From positions 30,998 through 94,997 of the forward strand of contig JAVBTX010000025.1 in assembly GCA_031555935.1 (NCBI GenBank): a DNA stretch of 64,000 bases, in the 5' to 3' direction. The notes under the pieces are model-generated. The model was not told the origin of the DNA and did not search any database. It saw only the letters and a list, made by a program, of their open reading frames with translations. Made by a program: the position numbers and the translations under genes. Shown piece by piece: positions 43,154 through 52,759 of this stretch. Positions within the stretch are counted from its first letter, which is position 1, and each line of letters starts with the position of its first letter. This stretch comes from Roseburia_C sp031555935. Its GTDB lineage: Bacteria; Bacillota; Clostridia; Lachnospirales; Lachnospiraceae.

Positions 43154-44857
43154 TTACAGTCTTGTATCCCATCTTCCACAGAATGGATCAATCGGTGATA
43201 TTCCCTTGAATTCACTTCTACCCATTACCTTCTCAATCACTGCATCAATGACATACGATGAGTGGCAATAGCCATTAATATATGTATGAATCATTGGTAC
43301 GTCAAACAAATGGTACGGATTTCCAACACTCACAAAAATGGTTGGCACTTCCTTGGCAAACCAAGGCAGATTATTGCCGGCGCCAAATAAAGTATGCCAG
43401 TGAATCCGTGAAACTGTTTTGTTCGAAGCATTTTCAATATTTCCAATATAAAATACCAAGTCATATTTTGCTTTGAATGCTTCGGTCGAACCATCGATAA
43501 AAATCGTCTCCATTGTTTCTGGTACATACTCGGTAACTTCAAAGCCTTCCTTTTCCAGCAAAGACTTAAACTGCTCTTTGACGCGGTCATTGGAATCAAA
43601 ATCACCAAGTATTTCTAATAGCACTCGTTTTGTTTTCGCTGCTGAAAGCGGCAATAGGTTGGTGGTATCCTTTACCAAGGTCACGGCTTGGTCAGCACAT
43701 TCCTTCGCCCAGGTTACATGTTCCTGATTGCCCAATACAGTCAAGTCAGCCTCGGTTTTGAAGATACTGCCGTCAGCCGTCTTTTCTGGTAAATGCAAAG
43801 CCGCCTTGACTGCCAAAATTCTGGTCACTGCTTCATCCAGACGTTCCTTGCTCAGTCGTCCATCGGCAATGCCGGCTTTCATATATTTTACATCCTCATC
43901 TAAGTCTTTGCCAAACAAAAAGATATCCGCTCCATTTTCAATTGCGGCTGGAACCGCGACACTGCGAATCGTATTGGAGGTTAACCCAACCATCGGTGAA
44001 GCATCGGTTGAAATCAAGCCATTAAAGCCCAGCTCGCCACGCAGATAACCAGTCATCACATTTTTGGAACAAGAAGATGGAATTACTTCCATGCAAGGTT
44101 TGCCATCGAATTTTTCTTCCATCGCCGGCATTGCAATATGACCAACCATCGTTGTCATTGCACCGTCTTCAATCATTTTGCGGTAGATTTTTCCGTAAGA
44201 TTTTTCCCACTCTTCAAGCGAAAGTGAATTGACGCTCGTCAGCAGATGCTGGTCACGCTCATCCTGTCCATCACCCGGAAAATGCTTGATGGATGGAATT
44301 AATCCCTCTTCATTCAACCCCAACAGATAATTGCTGCCCATGCGGATAACCCGTTCTACATCACTGCCATAGGTACGGACATTCGTGATTGGACTACGGA
44401 AACAGGTGTCAATGTCAAGCACTGGCGCGAAAGCCCAATTGACGCCGACTGCTGCTCCTTCCTTGCCGCAGATTTTGCCAAGCTGGTATGCCTTTTGCTC
44501 ATCATCGGTTGCCGCAATTAACATCTGCCGCCCCATGTACGTTCCCTCGTTAGCAATGCCATTGCCGCCATCTTCGAGATTGGCTGCAACAAGAAGCGGG
44601 ATTTTTGCCGTCTCTTGCATCACATTAATCGCCGTTTGAATCTCCTTCGCATCGCCGCCGCGAAACATTACAGCGCCATAATTATGACTGCCAATGATGC
44701 CGCGCACTGCATCTGGATGATTGGTAAATAACAGCGGACAGAAAAGCTGTTCTGCTTTTTCATCGTCTGTCATGGTATCTCTCGTTTGCTCAACCCACTC
44801 AATCTGTTCGTCATTCAGATAAAATGGTTTTCCTTTTAAATCTATCAAATTTTTCAC
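43154..44857 (-). CDS. GH3 glycoside hydrolase or phosphorylase (NagZ-like D-x-H type)
   Basis: 567 aa, starting at a GTG at 44857 that overlaps the permease stop (GTGA) with GGAGG 8 nt upstream. No signal peptide. The barrel has KHFPGDG (191-197), an Asp202-x-His204 dyad (RDQH) as in NagZ-type enzymes, and the nucleophile Asp285 in LISTDASPMVG; a C-terminal alpha/beta domain follows. Enzymes with the D-x-H dyad include beta-N-acetylhexosaminidases and phosphorylases. The substrate is unknown; the operon (importer, rhamnosidase, beta-phosphoglucomutase) points to an intracellular beta-glucoside. Confidence 0.85.
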   Translation of the reverse strand: MKNLIDLKGKPFYLNDEQIEWVEQTRDTMTDDEKAEQLFCPLLFTNHPDAVRGIIGSHNYGAVMFRGGDAKEIQTAINVMQETAKIPLLVAANLEDGGNGIANEGTYMGRQMLIAATDDEQKAYQLGKICGKEGAAVGVNWAFAPVLDIDTCFRSPITNVRTYGSDVERVIRMGSNYLLGLNEEGLIPSIKHFPGDGQDERDQHLLTSVNSLSLEEWEKSYGKIYRKMIEDGAMTTMVGHIAMPAMEEKFDGKPCMEVIPSSCSKNVMTGYLRGELGFNGLISTDASPMVGLTSNTIRSVAVPAAIENGADIFLFGKDLDEDVKYMKAGIADGRLSKERLDEAVTRILAVKAALHLPEKTADGSIFKTEADLTVLGNQEHVTWAKECADQAVTLVKDTTNLLPLSAAKTKRVLLEILGDFDSNDRVKEQFKSLLEKEGFEVTEYVPETMETIFIDGSTEAFKAKYDLVFYIGNIENASNKTVSRIHWHTLFGAGNNLPWFAKEVPTIFVSVGNPYHLFDVPMIHTYINGYCHSSYVIDAVIEKVMGRSEFKGISPIDPFCGRWDTRL

Positions 44858-45849
44858 GCCTTTTTCCTCCGAAGTTGTTTTCCAATCGCACGAATCCAAT
44901 TCATGCCCTGTGCCGATACGACATTTAAGAGCAGAATAAATACACCAGTAATAATTGTTGTCAGCGCCGAGCCCATATCATTTGCAAATACTGCTTTTAA
45001 CGCGTATGATAGCAGACAAAGCGTGATGGAACCCATAATAATTCCAATCGTATCACCGCAGAATCCAATCAGCATTAAGCCAATAAATACCGGCAGAATA
45101 TTACTGAACAATTCGCCAACTGTGGTCAGTGATGAAAATGATGCTTTGTGCATATCCTTTCCAATCCAGATGATTGTCGCCAGCCCAAATAAAATACCAC
45201 TGAACAGATAAGAGACGATTACATTTTTTTTCTCGTTGATACCAATATTGACCGCCGACTGCTGATTATTTGCCAGCAGTGTTCCCTGCTTTCCTGCTAC
45301 CGTAAAGCGACTGTAAAAGGCGTAAATCAAAACTGACAGCACGAGCGGAATCAATACGAATGGGAAGGTGGCAAATTTCCGAAGGGTCATATTGGTTACC
45401 AGATTGATTCCCGTGCCTGAATATACCAAGCAGGTAACTGATTCATACAAAAGTGCCATTCCGATTGTGGCAATAATAATTGGCAGCCGACCATAAACAT
45501 ATAACAGCGCTACGACCAAGCTCAAAAGAATGCAAAACAACATACTTAGAACAATCATCAAGACAATATTGTTTTCATTATTTCGAGCCATATTTCCGGC
45601 AATAATTCCTGATAACAGCATAATGGCACCACCGGAAAAATCAAATCTGCCATTTTTAAACTGTAGACCAATTCCCAGTGCGCAAGAAACAGATACGGCA
45701 ATGTCTACCATTAATGTCTGCCACATCAGCCAGGTACCATAATACATCTTGCCGTGGGAGTAACAGAGAATCATCATTGCAAAGAACATTCCGAGCGGCA
45801 GGATTAAGGTTCCGCCTACTCTTTTCGAGATATTTTTTACTATATTCAT
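44854..45849 (-). CDS. Sugar ABC transporter permease (RbsC-like, second)
   Basis: A 331-aa inner-membrane permease with about eight to ten spans (ILPLGMFFAMMILCYSHGKM, GGAIMLLSGIIAGNMAR, LLVALLYVYGRLPIIIATIGMALLYES). It belongs to the BPD_transp_2 (ribose/branched-chain) family. It follows the first permease gene by 18 bp and is coupled to the GH3 gene by a 4-bp overlap. Confidence 0.88.
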   Translation of the reverse strand: MNIVKNISKRVGGTLILPLGMFFAMMILCYSHGKMYYGTWLMWQTLMVDIAVSVSCALGIGLQFKNGRFDFSGGAIMLLSGIIAGNMARNNENNIVLMIVLSMLFCILLSLVVALLYVYGRLPIIIATIGMALLYESVTCLVYSGTGINLVTNMTLRKFATFPFVLIPLVLSVLIYAFYSRFTVAGKQGTLLANNQQSAVNIGINEKKNVIVSYLFSGILFGLATIIWIGKDMHKASFSSLTTVGELFSNILPVFIGLMLIGFCGDTIGIIMGSITLCLLSYALKAVFANDMGSALTTIITGVFILLLNVVSAQGMNWIRAIGKQLRRKKA

Positions 45850-45867
45850 AATTTCTTTTGCTCCTTT

Positions 45868-46851
45868 CTATCGTGGCAATGTGCCTTTTGATTTACGGCA
45901 GGTTATTAAAACGACAATGATAAAAATAATTGCTTTAATCAGATTTACCTGATTTACGGCAATACCAATCATCGGTAAGCCTACATTTAACAACGAATAC
46001 GTAAAAGCTCCTAAGATGGCACAGGATACTCTGGATTTCATTCCGCCTGACAACGGCATGCCGCCGAGAATCAGAGCAACCATAACATTCATTTCATAAC
46101 CGGTTCCAGTTGAATCCGAGGCCGAGCCGGTATATCCCATCTGAAATACGGCCGCCACCACAACACAAATTCCCATTATGATATAGGCAATCATTTTGTA
46201 TTTAATCAGGTTAATACCACTTTGCTCAGCCGCTAACGGATTTGCACCGATTGCTTTGGCATTTTTCCCAAACTTCGTAAAGTTGAATAAATATAATACC
46301 ACTAGAACTTCTATTACAAGCACAGCTACCATGACCCAGGTATTCTTGAAAACATGGTAATCAATGGTCTTTAAGCCTACATTTCTGGAACCCAGCTTCG
46401 TATAAGTGATGGAGCTGACACCCCCTAAAATCATCATGAATACCAATGATGAAATAATCGGATGAATATGTAGTAATTCTCCGGTTGCGCCGTTAATTAC
46501 TCCGATGACGACTGAAATCACAATTGATAGCAGTATCCCCCATACCAAGGAGCCGGTTGCGTTTCCCAGCGCTACCATCAAGGTTGCATACAGTCCAACC
46601 TGCTTTCCGATACTGATATCCATGCTTCCCAGCGAATATACAAATACCGCTCCAACTGCCATCAGTGCCAGCACGATAACATCCGAAATCAAGGTACTAA
46701 GCTTTGATGCTGACCAAATGCTCTCGCCGAAAATCGGAGTTAAGATTGTAAAAAAGATAATACAGAATATCAGTCCGCCATATCCGGCCACTTCCGAAGC
46801 ATGTGCTTTCAGCCAATTCAGCGAAAATATGCGTTTTGTTCCCTTTTCCAT
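45868..46851 (-). CDS. Sugar ABC transporter permease (RbsC-like, first)
   Basis: A 327-aa BPD_transp_2 permease (GSMDISIGKQVGLYATLMVALGNATGS, AIGANPLAAEQSGINLIKYK, ALILGGMPLSGGMKSRVSCAILGA). These are conserved RbsC/MglC positions. Paired with the following permease as a probable heterodimer. Confidence 0.92.
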   Translation of the reverse strand: MEKGTKRIFSLNWLKAHASEVAGYGGLIFCIIFFTILTPIFGESIWSASKLSTLISDVIVLALMAVGAVFVYSLGSMDISIGKQVGLYATLMVALGNATGSLVWGILLSIVISVVIGVINGATGELLHIHPIISSLVFMMILGGVSSITYTKLGSRNVGLKTIDYHVFKNTWVMVAVLVIEVLVVLYLFNFTKFGKNAKAIGANPLAAEQSGINLIKYKMIAYIIMGICVVVAAVFQMGYTGSASDSTGTGYEMNVMVALILGGMPLSGGMKSRVSCAILGAFTYSLLNVGLPMIGIAVNQVNLIKAIIFIIVVLITCRKSKGTLPR

Positions 46852-46863
46852 CTGTCTTCCCTC

Positions 46864-48372
46864 CTATATCATGTATTCAATAACATCGGTCTGCTTCAAA
46901 TCGGCGGAACGCTCTAATTCTGCGGTCACTTTAAAATCCTTCATGATTAACAGGCGGTCCGACATGCCAATTAGTTCCGATAATTCTTCTGATATCATTA
47001 AAATTGCTTTTCCTTCTCTTTTCATTTCTTCAATCAACCCATACATTGCCTGCTTCACACCGATATCCACACCTCGCGTCGGACAATCCATGATGATGAC
47101 CTCTGAGCCCTTCGCCGTCCACTTGGCAAAGGAAACCTTCTGCTTATTTCCACCAGAAAGTGTATTTACCCACTGTTTTCCACTACCGCATTTAATCCGG
47201 AATGCTGCAATCTGTTCATCTGCTAGTTTCTTTTCACTAGAGGGCTTAATCAGCGTTTTCTTAGAAAGTGCCGTCAATGACGGAAGCACTATATTATCCT
47301 GAATCGAAGCTTCCAAAATTACTGCTTCTAAATCACGGTTCTTGCTGATATATCCGATTCCGCTTTCAATTGCTTGTAAACATGTTTTTATTTTCTTGCC
47401 ATTTCTGGTTACTTCACCCTGCTCTAATTTTTCGAGACCATATGCCGCCTTGCCGATTTCATGCATACCACAGCCACTCAGCCCACCCATTCCGACGATT
47501 TCACCTCGATGCAGCGTCAGTGAAAAGTGTTCGATTGCGCCAAAGGAAATGTCCTTAAGCTCTAAAGCGACTTCCTCAAGATGGGTTGCCACATAATCTT
47601 CGCGGAAGTATTTTTCACCAATTTCACGACCAACCATCATAAAACGGATTTTTGAAACGGCATCCTCTGCCATCATTTCTGTTTTGGATAAATGACCGAT
47701 AATATCTCCATCACGTAATACCGTCAATACATTACACTGCGCTAAGATTTCATCCATATCATGAGAGACAAAGACAACGGCCTTGTGTTCCTCATCTGCC
47801 ATTTTGTGAATTAATTTGTATAAAATTTCACGACCATCATGGGACAATGCCGTTGTTGTTTCATCGACTACCAAGATTTCTGTATCGTCTGTTACACAGC
47901 GGACAATCTCAATTAATTTTCGTTCTTCAAACGTTAGTCGATCAATTGGATCCTTGCCCCTGATACCGGTAATTCCGAACTTATCCAATAGGGCATCGGC
48001 AGCTTTATTCATTTTGAACATCTGCACCATTCCGAGAACCGCAAATTCATGTTCCTGCCCAGCAAACAGATTCTGTGCAACCGTTACATGTGGTATTGTA
48101 TTCGCCTCTTGAAGAATCATCGAAATCCCTTTTTTCTGTGCGTCTACCATATTGGCTGGCTGCCATTCCTGCCCCTGATAGAACATCTCACCACTCGTCG
48201 CCGGCTGCATTCCCGCCGCAATTGACATAATGGTGGATTTACCGGAACCATTTTCGCCGATTAGACCTCTGATTTCGCCGCGCTTAATCTGGATGTCCAC
48301 ATCCTTCAAGGCAATTGTCGGACCAAATGCTTTATGCATATGTTTCGCTTCAAAGATTACTTCTCTTTCCAT
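46864..48372 (-). CDS. Sugar ABC transporter ATP-binding protein (RbsA/MglA type)
   Basis: About 502 aa with two ATPase halves. First half: Walker A GENGSGKSTIMS, LTFEERKLIEIVR, Walker B ILVVDETTTALS. Second half: degenerate Walker A (GLSGCGMHEI), intact signature LSGGNKQKVSFAKW and VIIMDCPTRGVD. This is the standard layout of class II sugar importers. The ATG at 48372 has a GAGGT site. An in-frame extension upstream runs through the 37-bp tandem repeat and is not taken as coding. Confidence 0.92.
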   Translation of the reverse strand: MEREVIFEAKHMHKAFGPTIALKDVDIQIKRGEIRGLIGENGSGKSTIMSIAAGMQPATSGEMFYQGQEWQPANMVDAQKKGISMILQEANTIPHVTVAQNLFAGQEHEFAVLGMVQMFKMNKAADALLDKFGITGIRGKDPIDRLTFEERKLIEIVRCVTDDTEILVVDETTTALSHDGREILYKLIHKMADEEHKAVVFVSHDMDEILAQCNVLTVLRDGDIIGHLSKTEMMAEDAVSKIRFMMVGREIGEKYFREDYVATHLEEVALELKDISFGAIEHFSLTLHRGEIVGMGGLSGCGMHEIGKAAYGLEKLEQGEVTRNGKKIKTCLQAIESGIGYISKNRDLEAVILEASIQDNIVLPSLTALSKKTLIKPSSEKKLADEQIAAFRIKCGSGKQWVNTLSGGNKQKVSFAKWTAKGSEVIIMDCPTRGVDIGVKQAMYGLIEEMKREGKAILMISEELSELIGMSDRLLIMKDFKVTAELERSADLKQTDVIEYMI

Positions 48373-48383
48373 GTTATACCTCA

Positions 48384-48457
48384 ACTTTCCGCCGCCTGTT
48401 TTTGAGGGGGACTTTCCTATACTTTCCGCCGCCTGTCTTTGAGGGGGACTTTCCTTT
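48384..48457. repeat. Two tandem copies of a 37-bp GC-rich repeat
   Basis: 48384-48420 and 48421-48457 differ at only about two positions. Each copy has GGGGGACTTTCC near its right end and ACTTTCCGCCGCC at its left. The GC content is far above the surroundings. It lies in the 215-bp gap between the binding-protein and ATPase genes of the importer. Confidence 0.8.
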
Positions 48458-48538
48458 ACACTTATATGCCACATCTTTATCAAGCAACCAGTCTCCGCTG
48501 ATTGTTTCATAAACATCCACCACATTTTTATGATAAAG

Positions 48539-48565
48539 AAAAGGTCTATGGAGTACAGACCTTTT
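48539..48565 (-). terminator. Attenuator-like hairpin after the sugar-binding protein gene
   Basis: A 9-bp stem (48539-48547 with 48557-48565) with 9-nt loop, 23 bp after the binding-protein stop codon. It likely reduces read-through so that binding protein is made in excess over the membrane parts. Confidence 0.7.
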
Positions 48566-48587
48566 CTTTTTCAATTTACGGTACGAA

Positions 48588-49853
48588 CTACTTTAATTGA
48601 TCCGTGCTGATTGCTAGCAATGCATCAACAAGCTGTGCATACGTTGCATCTGGATTATTTCTGGCACAGAAGTTCAAGGCGTCATCAATACTAATCTGTG
48701 CTTTCGATACATCTGCGGTTCCGGCCATTGATTTAGCCATTACATTTTCAATATCCTCGGTGCTGTCGATTACATAAGCGGCACTGTCAAGACGAGCATT
48801 GGTCCAGTCTGCAAACTGACAGCCATTTACTGCATTGTCAATTAATACGAATGCATATAATGGGTCTTCTGCTGGTGAAATTGACAGATAGGACATTACT
48901 TCGTCATCACCGATTGCCATCACAACTGCTGAATCTGTATCAAATCCAGAAGAAAGCATCTTTGTATACTCAGAACATGTTCCGTTGGCAATTGCCGATG
49001 CCATCGTTGGAAATACGAACTGGATTCCAGCACAGATAGAAACGATACAATCTAAATCGCCACGGCCTTCTTCTAAGAACCAGGAATCTGCCAGCGGCTG
49101 GAATTCCAAGGTTGTGGTCTCGCCAACAATCGTAATCTTGTCTTCTTCTGCTGCTGTGGCATTATATTCATCTACCAATTGACCAAATGTTTCCGCTGCA
49201 ACACCCATGATTGGGTATGCATAGGATGGGAAGATAATAACTGCAACTTTTTTATAACCTTTTGCAACTACTTCGTCAAAATATCTCTTTGCGGTGTCTT
49301 CACCACTAGCGGTCTGGTCGCAAATGGTTCCTAAGAAATGGTCATTTTCCAAACAAGCTGCGTTCTCGCCACCCTCACCATAGACAGAAGTCATATCGGT
49401 ATTGTAACCAGCAACATAGACGTCTGGATATTCTTCCATAATACTTGCCAAACCACCATCCTGGCTGGCAATAATACCAACGACATCAGAGGTCATACCA
49501 TTTTTTACTGCCTGAAGGTTACCGGCTGCATCGTTAAAGCCATCACCATATACAATTTTAAAATCGTATCCTGACTTCTCACAAAGTGCTGATAAGTACG
49601 CATTTGCGGTTTCATACTGAATCCCGCTGGAAAGATTTGAAAGCCATAAAATCGTTCCACCCACACCTGGGGTTACAACCGTTTCTTCACCAACTTTTTC
49701 AGTTTCGGCATCAACATCGTTGACATCATTGGATGCCGTCTTGTTTGTGTCATTTGTGGTGTTATTTGCCTTTCCACATCCAGTCAAACTACCGATTGTC
49801 ATTGCCAATACAAGTCCCATTGCTAATACTCGTTTTACAAAATTCTTCTTCAT
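48588..49853 (-). CDS. Sugar ABC transporter substrate-binding lipoprotein
   Basis: 421 aa. Signal peptide with lipobox LTGC (Cys26), an Asn/Thr-rich linker, then a periplasmic-binding-protein fold (GTILWLSNLSSGIQYETANAY, DVVGIIASQDGGL, VYVAGYNTDM, YPIMGVAAETFGQLVDEYN). It is of the type that pairs with RbsA/RbsC importers and is the first gene of the operon. The bound sugar or glycoside is unknown; the neighbouring genes suggest a rhamnose- or apiose-bearing glycoside. Confidence 0.85.
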   Translation of the reverse strand: MKKNFVKRVLAMGLVLAMTIGSLTGCGKANNTTNDTNKTASNDVNDVDAETEKVGEETVVTPGVGGTILWLSNLSSGIQYETANAYLSALCEKSGYDFKIVYGDGFNDAAGNLQAVKNGMTSDVVGIIASQDGGLASIMEEYPDVYVAGYNTDMTSVYGEGGENAACLENDHFLGTICDQTASGEDTAKRYFDEVVAKGYKKVAVIIFPSYAYPIMGVAAETFGQLVDEYNATAAEEDKITIVGETTTLEFQPLADSWFLEEGRGDLDCIVSICAGIQFVFPTMASAIANGTCSEYTKMLSSGFDTDSAVVMAIGDDEVMSYLSISPAEDPLYAFVLIDNAVNGCQFADWTNARLDSAAYVIDSTEDIENVMAKSMAGTADVSKAQISIDDALNFCARNNPDATYAQLVDALLAISTDQLK

Positions 49854-50221
49854 AGTTGCCTCCTTTTAATATACATTAATATGTGTCCCAGAATCCCTTC
49901 GTTTGCCTTAGGTTGTTTCTGTAATTGTATTTTAGCAAATTATATTCATATTTTTAACGTGATTCCTTTGGCATTCTCTTTCGAATACTTCCTTTTTTCT
50001 TTCGATATTATATCTTTATATCGATGTTGCTTGCTTTTTTGCATATTTTACATTAATATTTTGCATATCATTCAAAATCTTTCTGATATTCCTTTGTTTT
50101 TCACTAATTCTGCTCTAATTCTTGGTCAAAAACTCATATTCTTTATTATTTTTCTTTATTTATTTAAAATCTTTGTTATACTATAACTAACTCAACAGAA
50201 ACCGAAACGAGGTAGGATACG
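49854..50221. other. Divergent intergenic control region (368 bp)
   Basis: AT-rich region between the leftward importer operon and the rightward AraC-GH39 gene. It holds an inverted repeat TCGATAT/ATATCGA (50002-50008 and 50018-50024), the TTTTGCATAT direct repeats listed separately, and TATACT at 50177-50182 as a possible -10 box for the AraC gene. No small ORF with a good ribosome site was seen. Confidence 0.6.
50037..50068. promoter_or_regulatory. Candidate AraC-family operator (two TTTTGCATAT half-sites)
   Basis: TTTTGCATAT at 50037-50046 and again at 50059-50068, 22 bp apart, that is two helical turns. AraC-family dimers typically bind such direct half-sites. Its position in the divergent region fits control of both the importer operon and the AraC gene. 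Confidence 0.45.
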
Positions 50222-52759
50222 ATGGATTATTCAATGGACACTCATTTTCTATACAAAGAAGTTATGCCGATTCAATTGAAATACTATAACTATACTTCCA
50301 GTATTAAGCATTGGCATCCCCATACCGAAGTATTCTTTGTTTTATCTGGCCACGCCAATGTTACTATTGAGGACATTTCCTTTACGGTTTCACCAGAGGA
50401 TGTTTTTTTAATCAATGCCAATGACATTCATCAGATTACGGGAAATGCCTGTGAAATGCTCTCACTTCAATTCGAAATTGGTAAGCTTCCGTATTTTAAC
50501 AACCAGCAGGAGCCACGTTTCTCGTTAAATTCAGCCGGGAATACCTATGCTGGAAAATATGATTATGTCCGCTATTTGATTGCCCAATTTGTCAAAATGA
50601 ATGCCGCTGGTGAGCACATTTACAAAACCTTAAGCATGGTATACGCACTCTACAGCCATCTGTCCGATAACTTCCAGGCACCACCAATGGAAAGTATTAC
50701 CCATTCACGCAAAAATCAAGAACGGATTCTTTCCATTATGAACTACATTGAAGAACATTATCAAGAAGGGTTGACACTGACGGATGTTGCATCTGCCCAG
50801 GGACTTTCGGCACCTTATTTTGCATCATTTTTTGAAAAGAACACCGGACGGACATTCCTTACTTATTACAATGAGATTCGCCTCGCTCATGCAGTTGATG
50901 CGTTACTCTCTACCGATGAGTCAATCGAAAACATTGCTTTTTCCAATGGTTTCGGCGATTCTCGCGCCTTCGTTTCACTCTTCAAAAAGAAGTACCAGCA
51001 GCTTCCAAGTGTTTATCGCAAGGCCAATGCCCATAGTCATGACAATATTTATGCTTTAAGTGAAATCACATTGGAACTCGCTGCCTCCGGTGCTGACAGT
51101 ATTGAAAAAGCTGCCCGCTTTCCGAACCTCATTAAATACCAGTCATATTTTCAAAAAGAGGTTTCGCTCCCATCACTGCTGACCGAATCACCACGTCTCA
51201 TTGATGCCGGAAAAATTTCCATTAACGCTGACAGTGTTCCGCTTTCGCACAATTTCCATAAGATGATGTGTGTCGGCAGTGCCAAACAATTTCTCTATCG
51301 TGAAGTTCAGGATATGGTTCGGATGACGCAAAAGGAAATCCATTATGACTATGTCAAATTTCATGGCATTCTCTCAGATGAGATGATGGTCTATTCTGAG
51401 AAAAGTGATGGAACAGCCGTTTATTCCTTTACACTCGTTGATAAAGTGATTGATTTCCTGCTGAGTGTAAATCTGCGCCCATTTTGTCAGTTAGCCTTTA
51501 TGCCAATTGCCCTGGCAACAGATCCAAACCGTTTGGTTGACTTCTATCATTTTAACACTTCCCCACCTAAGGATATGGAAAAATGGACGAGTCTTGTTGA
51601 TGCTCTGATACGTCACTTTATCTCACGGTATGGGCTAACAGAAGTGCGCTCGTGGATGTTTTGTGTGTGGAATGAACCAGATGAAACGGTGAATGAATTT
51701 TCTTGGTCAGATCGAGAATTATTTTTTCATTTCTATTGCCAGACGTATCAAACCGTGAAAGCCATTGACCCAGGCTTTGTTTTTGGTACTCCTTCACTGC
51801 TTTTGTCGATTACCGAGGAAGAGGGTTGGGCGGCTGAGTTTTTCCAGTATGTTACAGCTCATGGATGTCGTCCAGATTTTTTAAATATTCATTATTATGA
51901 TAATACGCTGTTTGAATCCGACATGCGTGACCGCTCCCGTGGAGAAGGATTCTCTGCGGAAAATATGGGGTCTTCTTTCCCTCTGAGTGTTGATCCTTAC
52001 GCATTCATGAAATACATCAACCAGATAAAACTATTATTAAAACGCCACCATATGAAAGCAATGCCGATTTATCTGACCGAATGGAATCTAACGATTTCAC
52101 ATCGGGATTTGATTAATGATACCTGTTTTAAATCTTGTTATCTGGTTAAAAACCTGTTGGAAAACTATGACCGTCTGGAATCCTTTGGCTACTGGTGTCT
52201 GACGGATTTTATTGAAGAGCTTCAGCTACCGAATGAATTGTATCATGGCGGCTTGGGTATGTTTACTTATAACGGGATTCCCAAGGCGCATTATAATGCG
52301 TTTCGTTTTTTAACGCATATTGAGGATGAGATGATTGGCAAGGGTGATGGCTATTTTATTACAAAAAAAGAAAACCGCATTGCGATTCTCGTGTATAATT
52401 ACGAACATTATTCTAAATTGTTTGCTTCTGGTATCCGTTCGCAGGTTTCTGGTGAAAACCGCTACGCCCCTTTTTCAGAAATGAACTCTGCCCAATTTGC
52501 GATTCAGATTTGTGATATTGAATACCAGAAATGCCTGATTAAAGAGCGTTTTATCAATCAAGCATATGGCAGCAGCTACGATGCCTGGGTGCGTATGGGC
52601 GCACAAGCTCTGACTTGGGATGGTGATTTGGAACTGCTGAACATGCAATCTCAGCCGGGCATGTATCTACATCAGGAAACAATTGAGGACCATCTGTTAA
52701 CAATTCATGTCCAGATGGCCCCGCTTGAGGTTCGTTTGATTGAGATTGAATTTCAATAA
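50222..52759 (+). CDS. AraC-family regulator fused to a GH39-like glycosidase domain
   Basis: 845 aa. An N-terminal cupin sensor (about 20-110, HWHPHTEVFFVLSGHA), a double helix-turn-helix AraC domain (about 168-266), and a C-terminal domain of nearly 500 residues like GH39 beta-xylosidases. The acid/base motif is intact as VWNEPDE (Glu485), and a candidate nucleophile is in YLTEWN (Glu620). With both glutamates kept, the domain could be catalytic or could serve as a glycoside sensor. The gene diverges from the importer-GH3-GH78 operon, the obvious target. No signal peptide, so cytoplasmic. Stop overlaps the convergent gene by 7 bp. Confidence 0.88.
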   Translation: MDYSMDTHFLYKEVMPIQLKYYNYTSSIKHWHPHTEVFFVLSGHANVTIEDISFTVSPEDVFLINANDIHQITGNACEMLSLQFEIGKLPYFNNQQEPRFSLNSAGNTYAGKYDYVRYLIAQFVKMNAAGEHIYKTLSMVYALYSHLSDNFQAPPMESITHSRKNQERILSIMNYIEEHYQEGLTLTDVASAQGLSAPYFASFFEKNTGRTFLTYYNEIRLAHAVDALLSTDESIENIAFSNGFGDSRAFVSLFKKKYQQLPSVYRKANAHSHDNIYALSEITLELAASGADSIEKAARFPNLIKYQSYFQKEVSLPSLLTESPRLIDAGKISINADSVPLSHNFHKMMCVGSAKQFLYREVQDMVRMTQKEIHYDYVKFHGILSDEMMVYSEKSDGTAVYSFTLVDKVIDFLLSVNLRPFCQLAFMPIALATDPNRLVDFYHFNTSPPKDMEKWTSLVDALIRHFISRYGLTEVRSWMFCVWNEPDETVNEFSWSDRELFFHFYCQTYQTVKAIDPGFVFGTPSLLLSITEEEGWAAEFFQYVTAHGCRPDFLNIHYYDNTLFESDMRDRSRGEGFSAENMGSSFPLSVDPYAFMKYINQIKLLLKRHHMKAMPIYLTEWNLTISHRDLINDTCFKSCYLVKNLLENYDRLESFGYWCLTDFIEELQLPNELYHGGLGMFTYNGIPKAHYNAFRFLTHIEDEMIGKGDGYFITKKENRIAILVYNYEHYSKLFASGIRSQVSGENRYAPFSEMNSAQFAIQICDIEYQKCLIKERFINQAYGSSYDAWVRMGAQALTWDGDLELLNMQSQPGMYLHQETIEDHLLTIHVQMAPLEVRLIEIEFQ

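Noticed and set aside
48384..48457. CRISPR or coding extension of the ABC ATPase gene
   Set aside because: Only two copies without spacer; the extended reading frame has no ribosome site, whereas the ATG at 48372 does and fits the family length.
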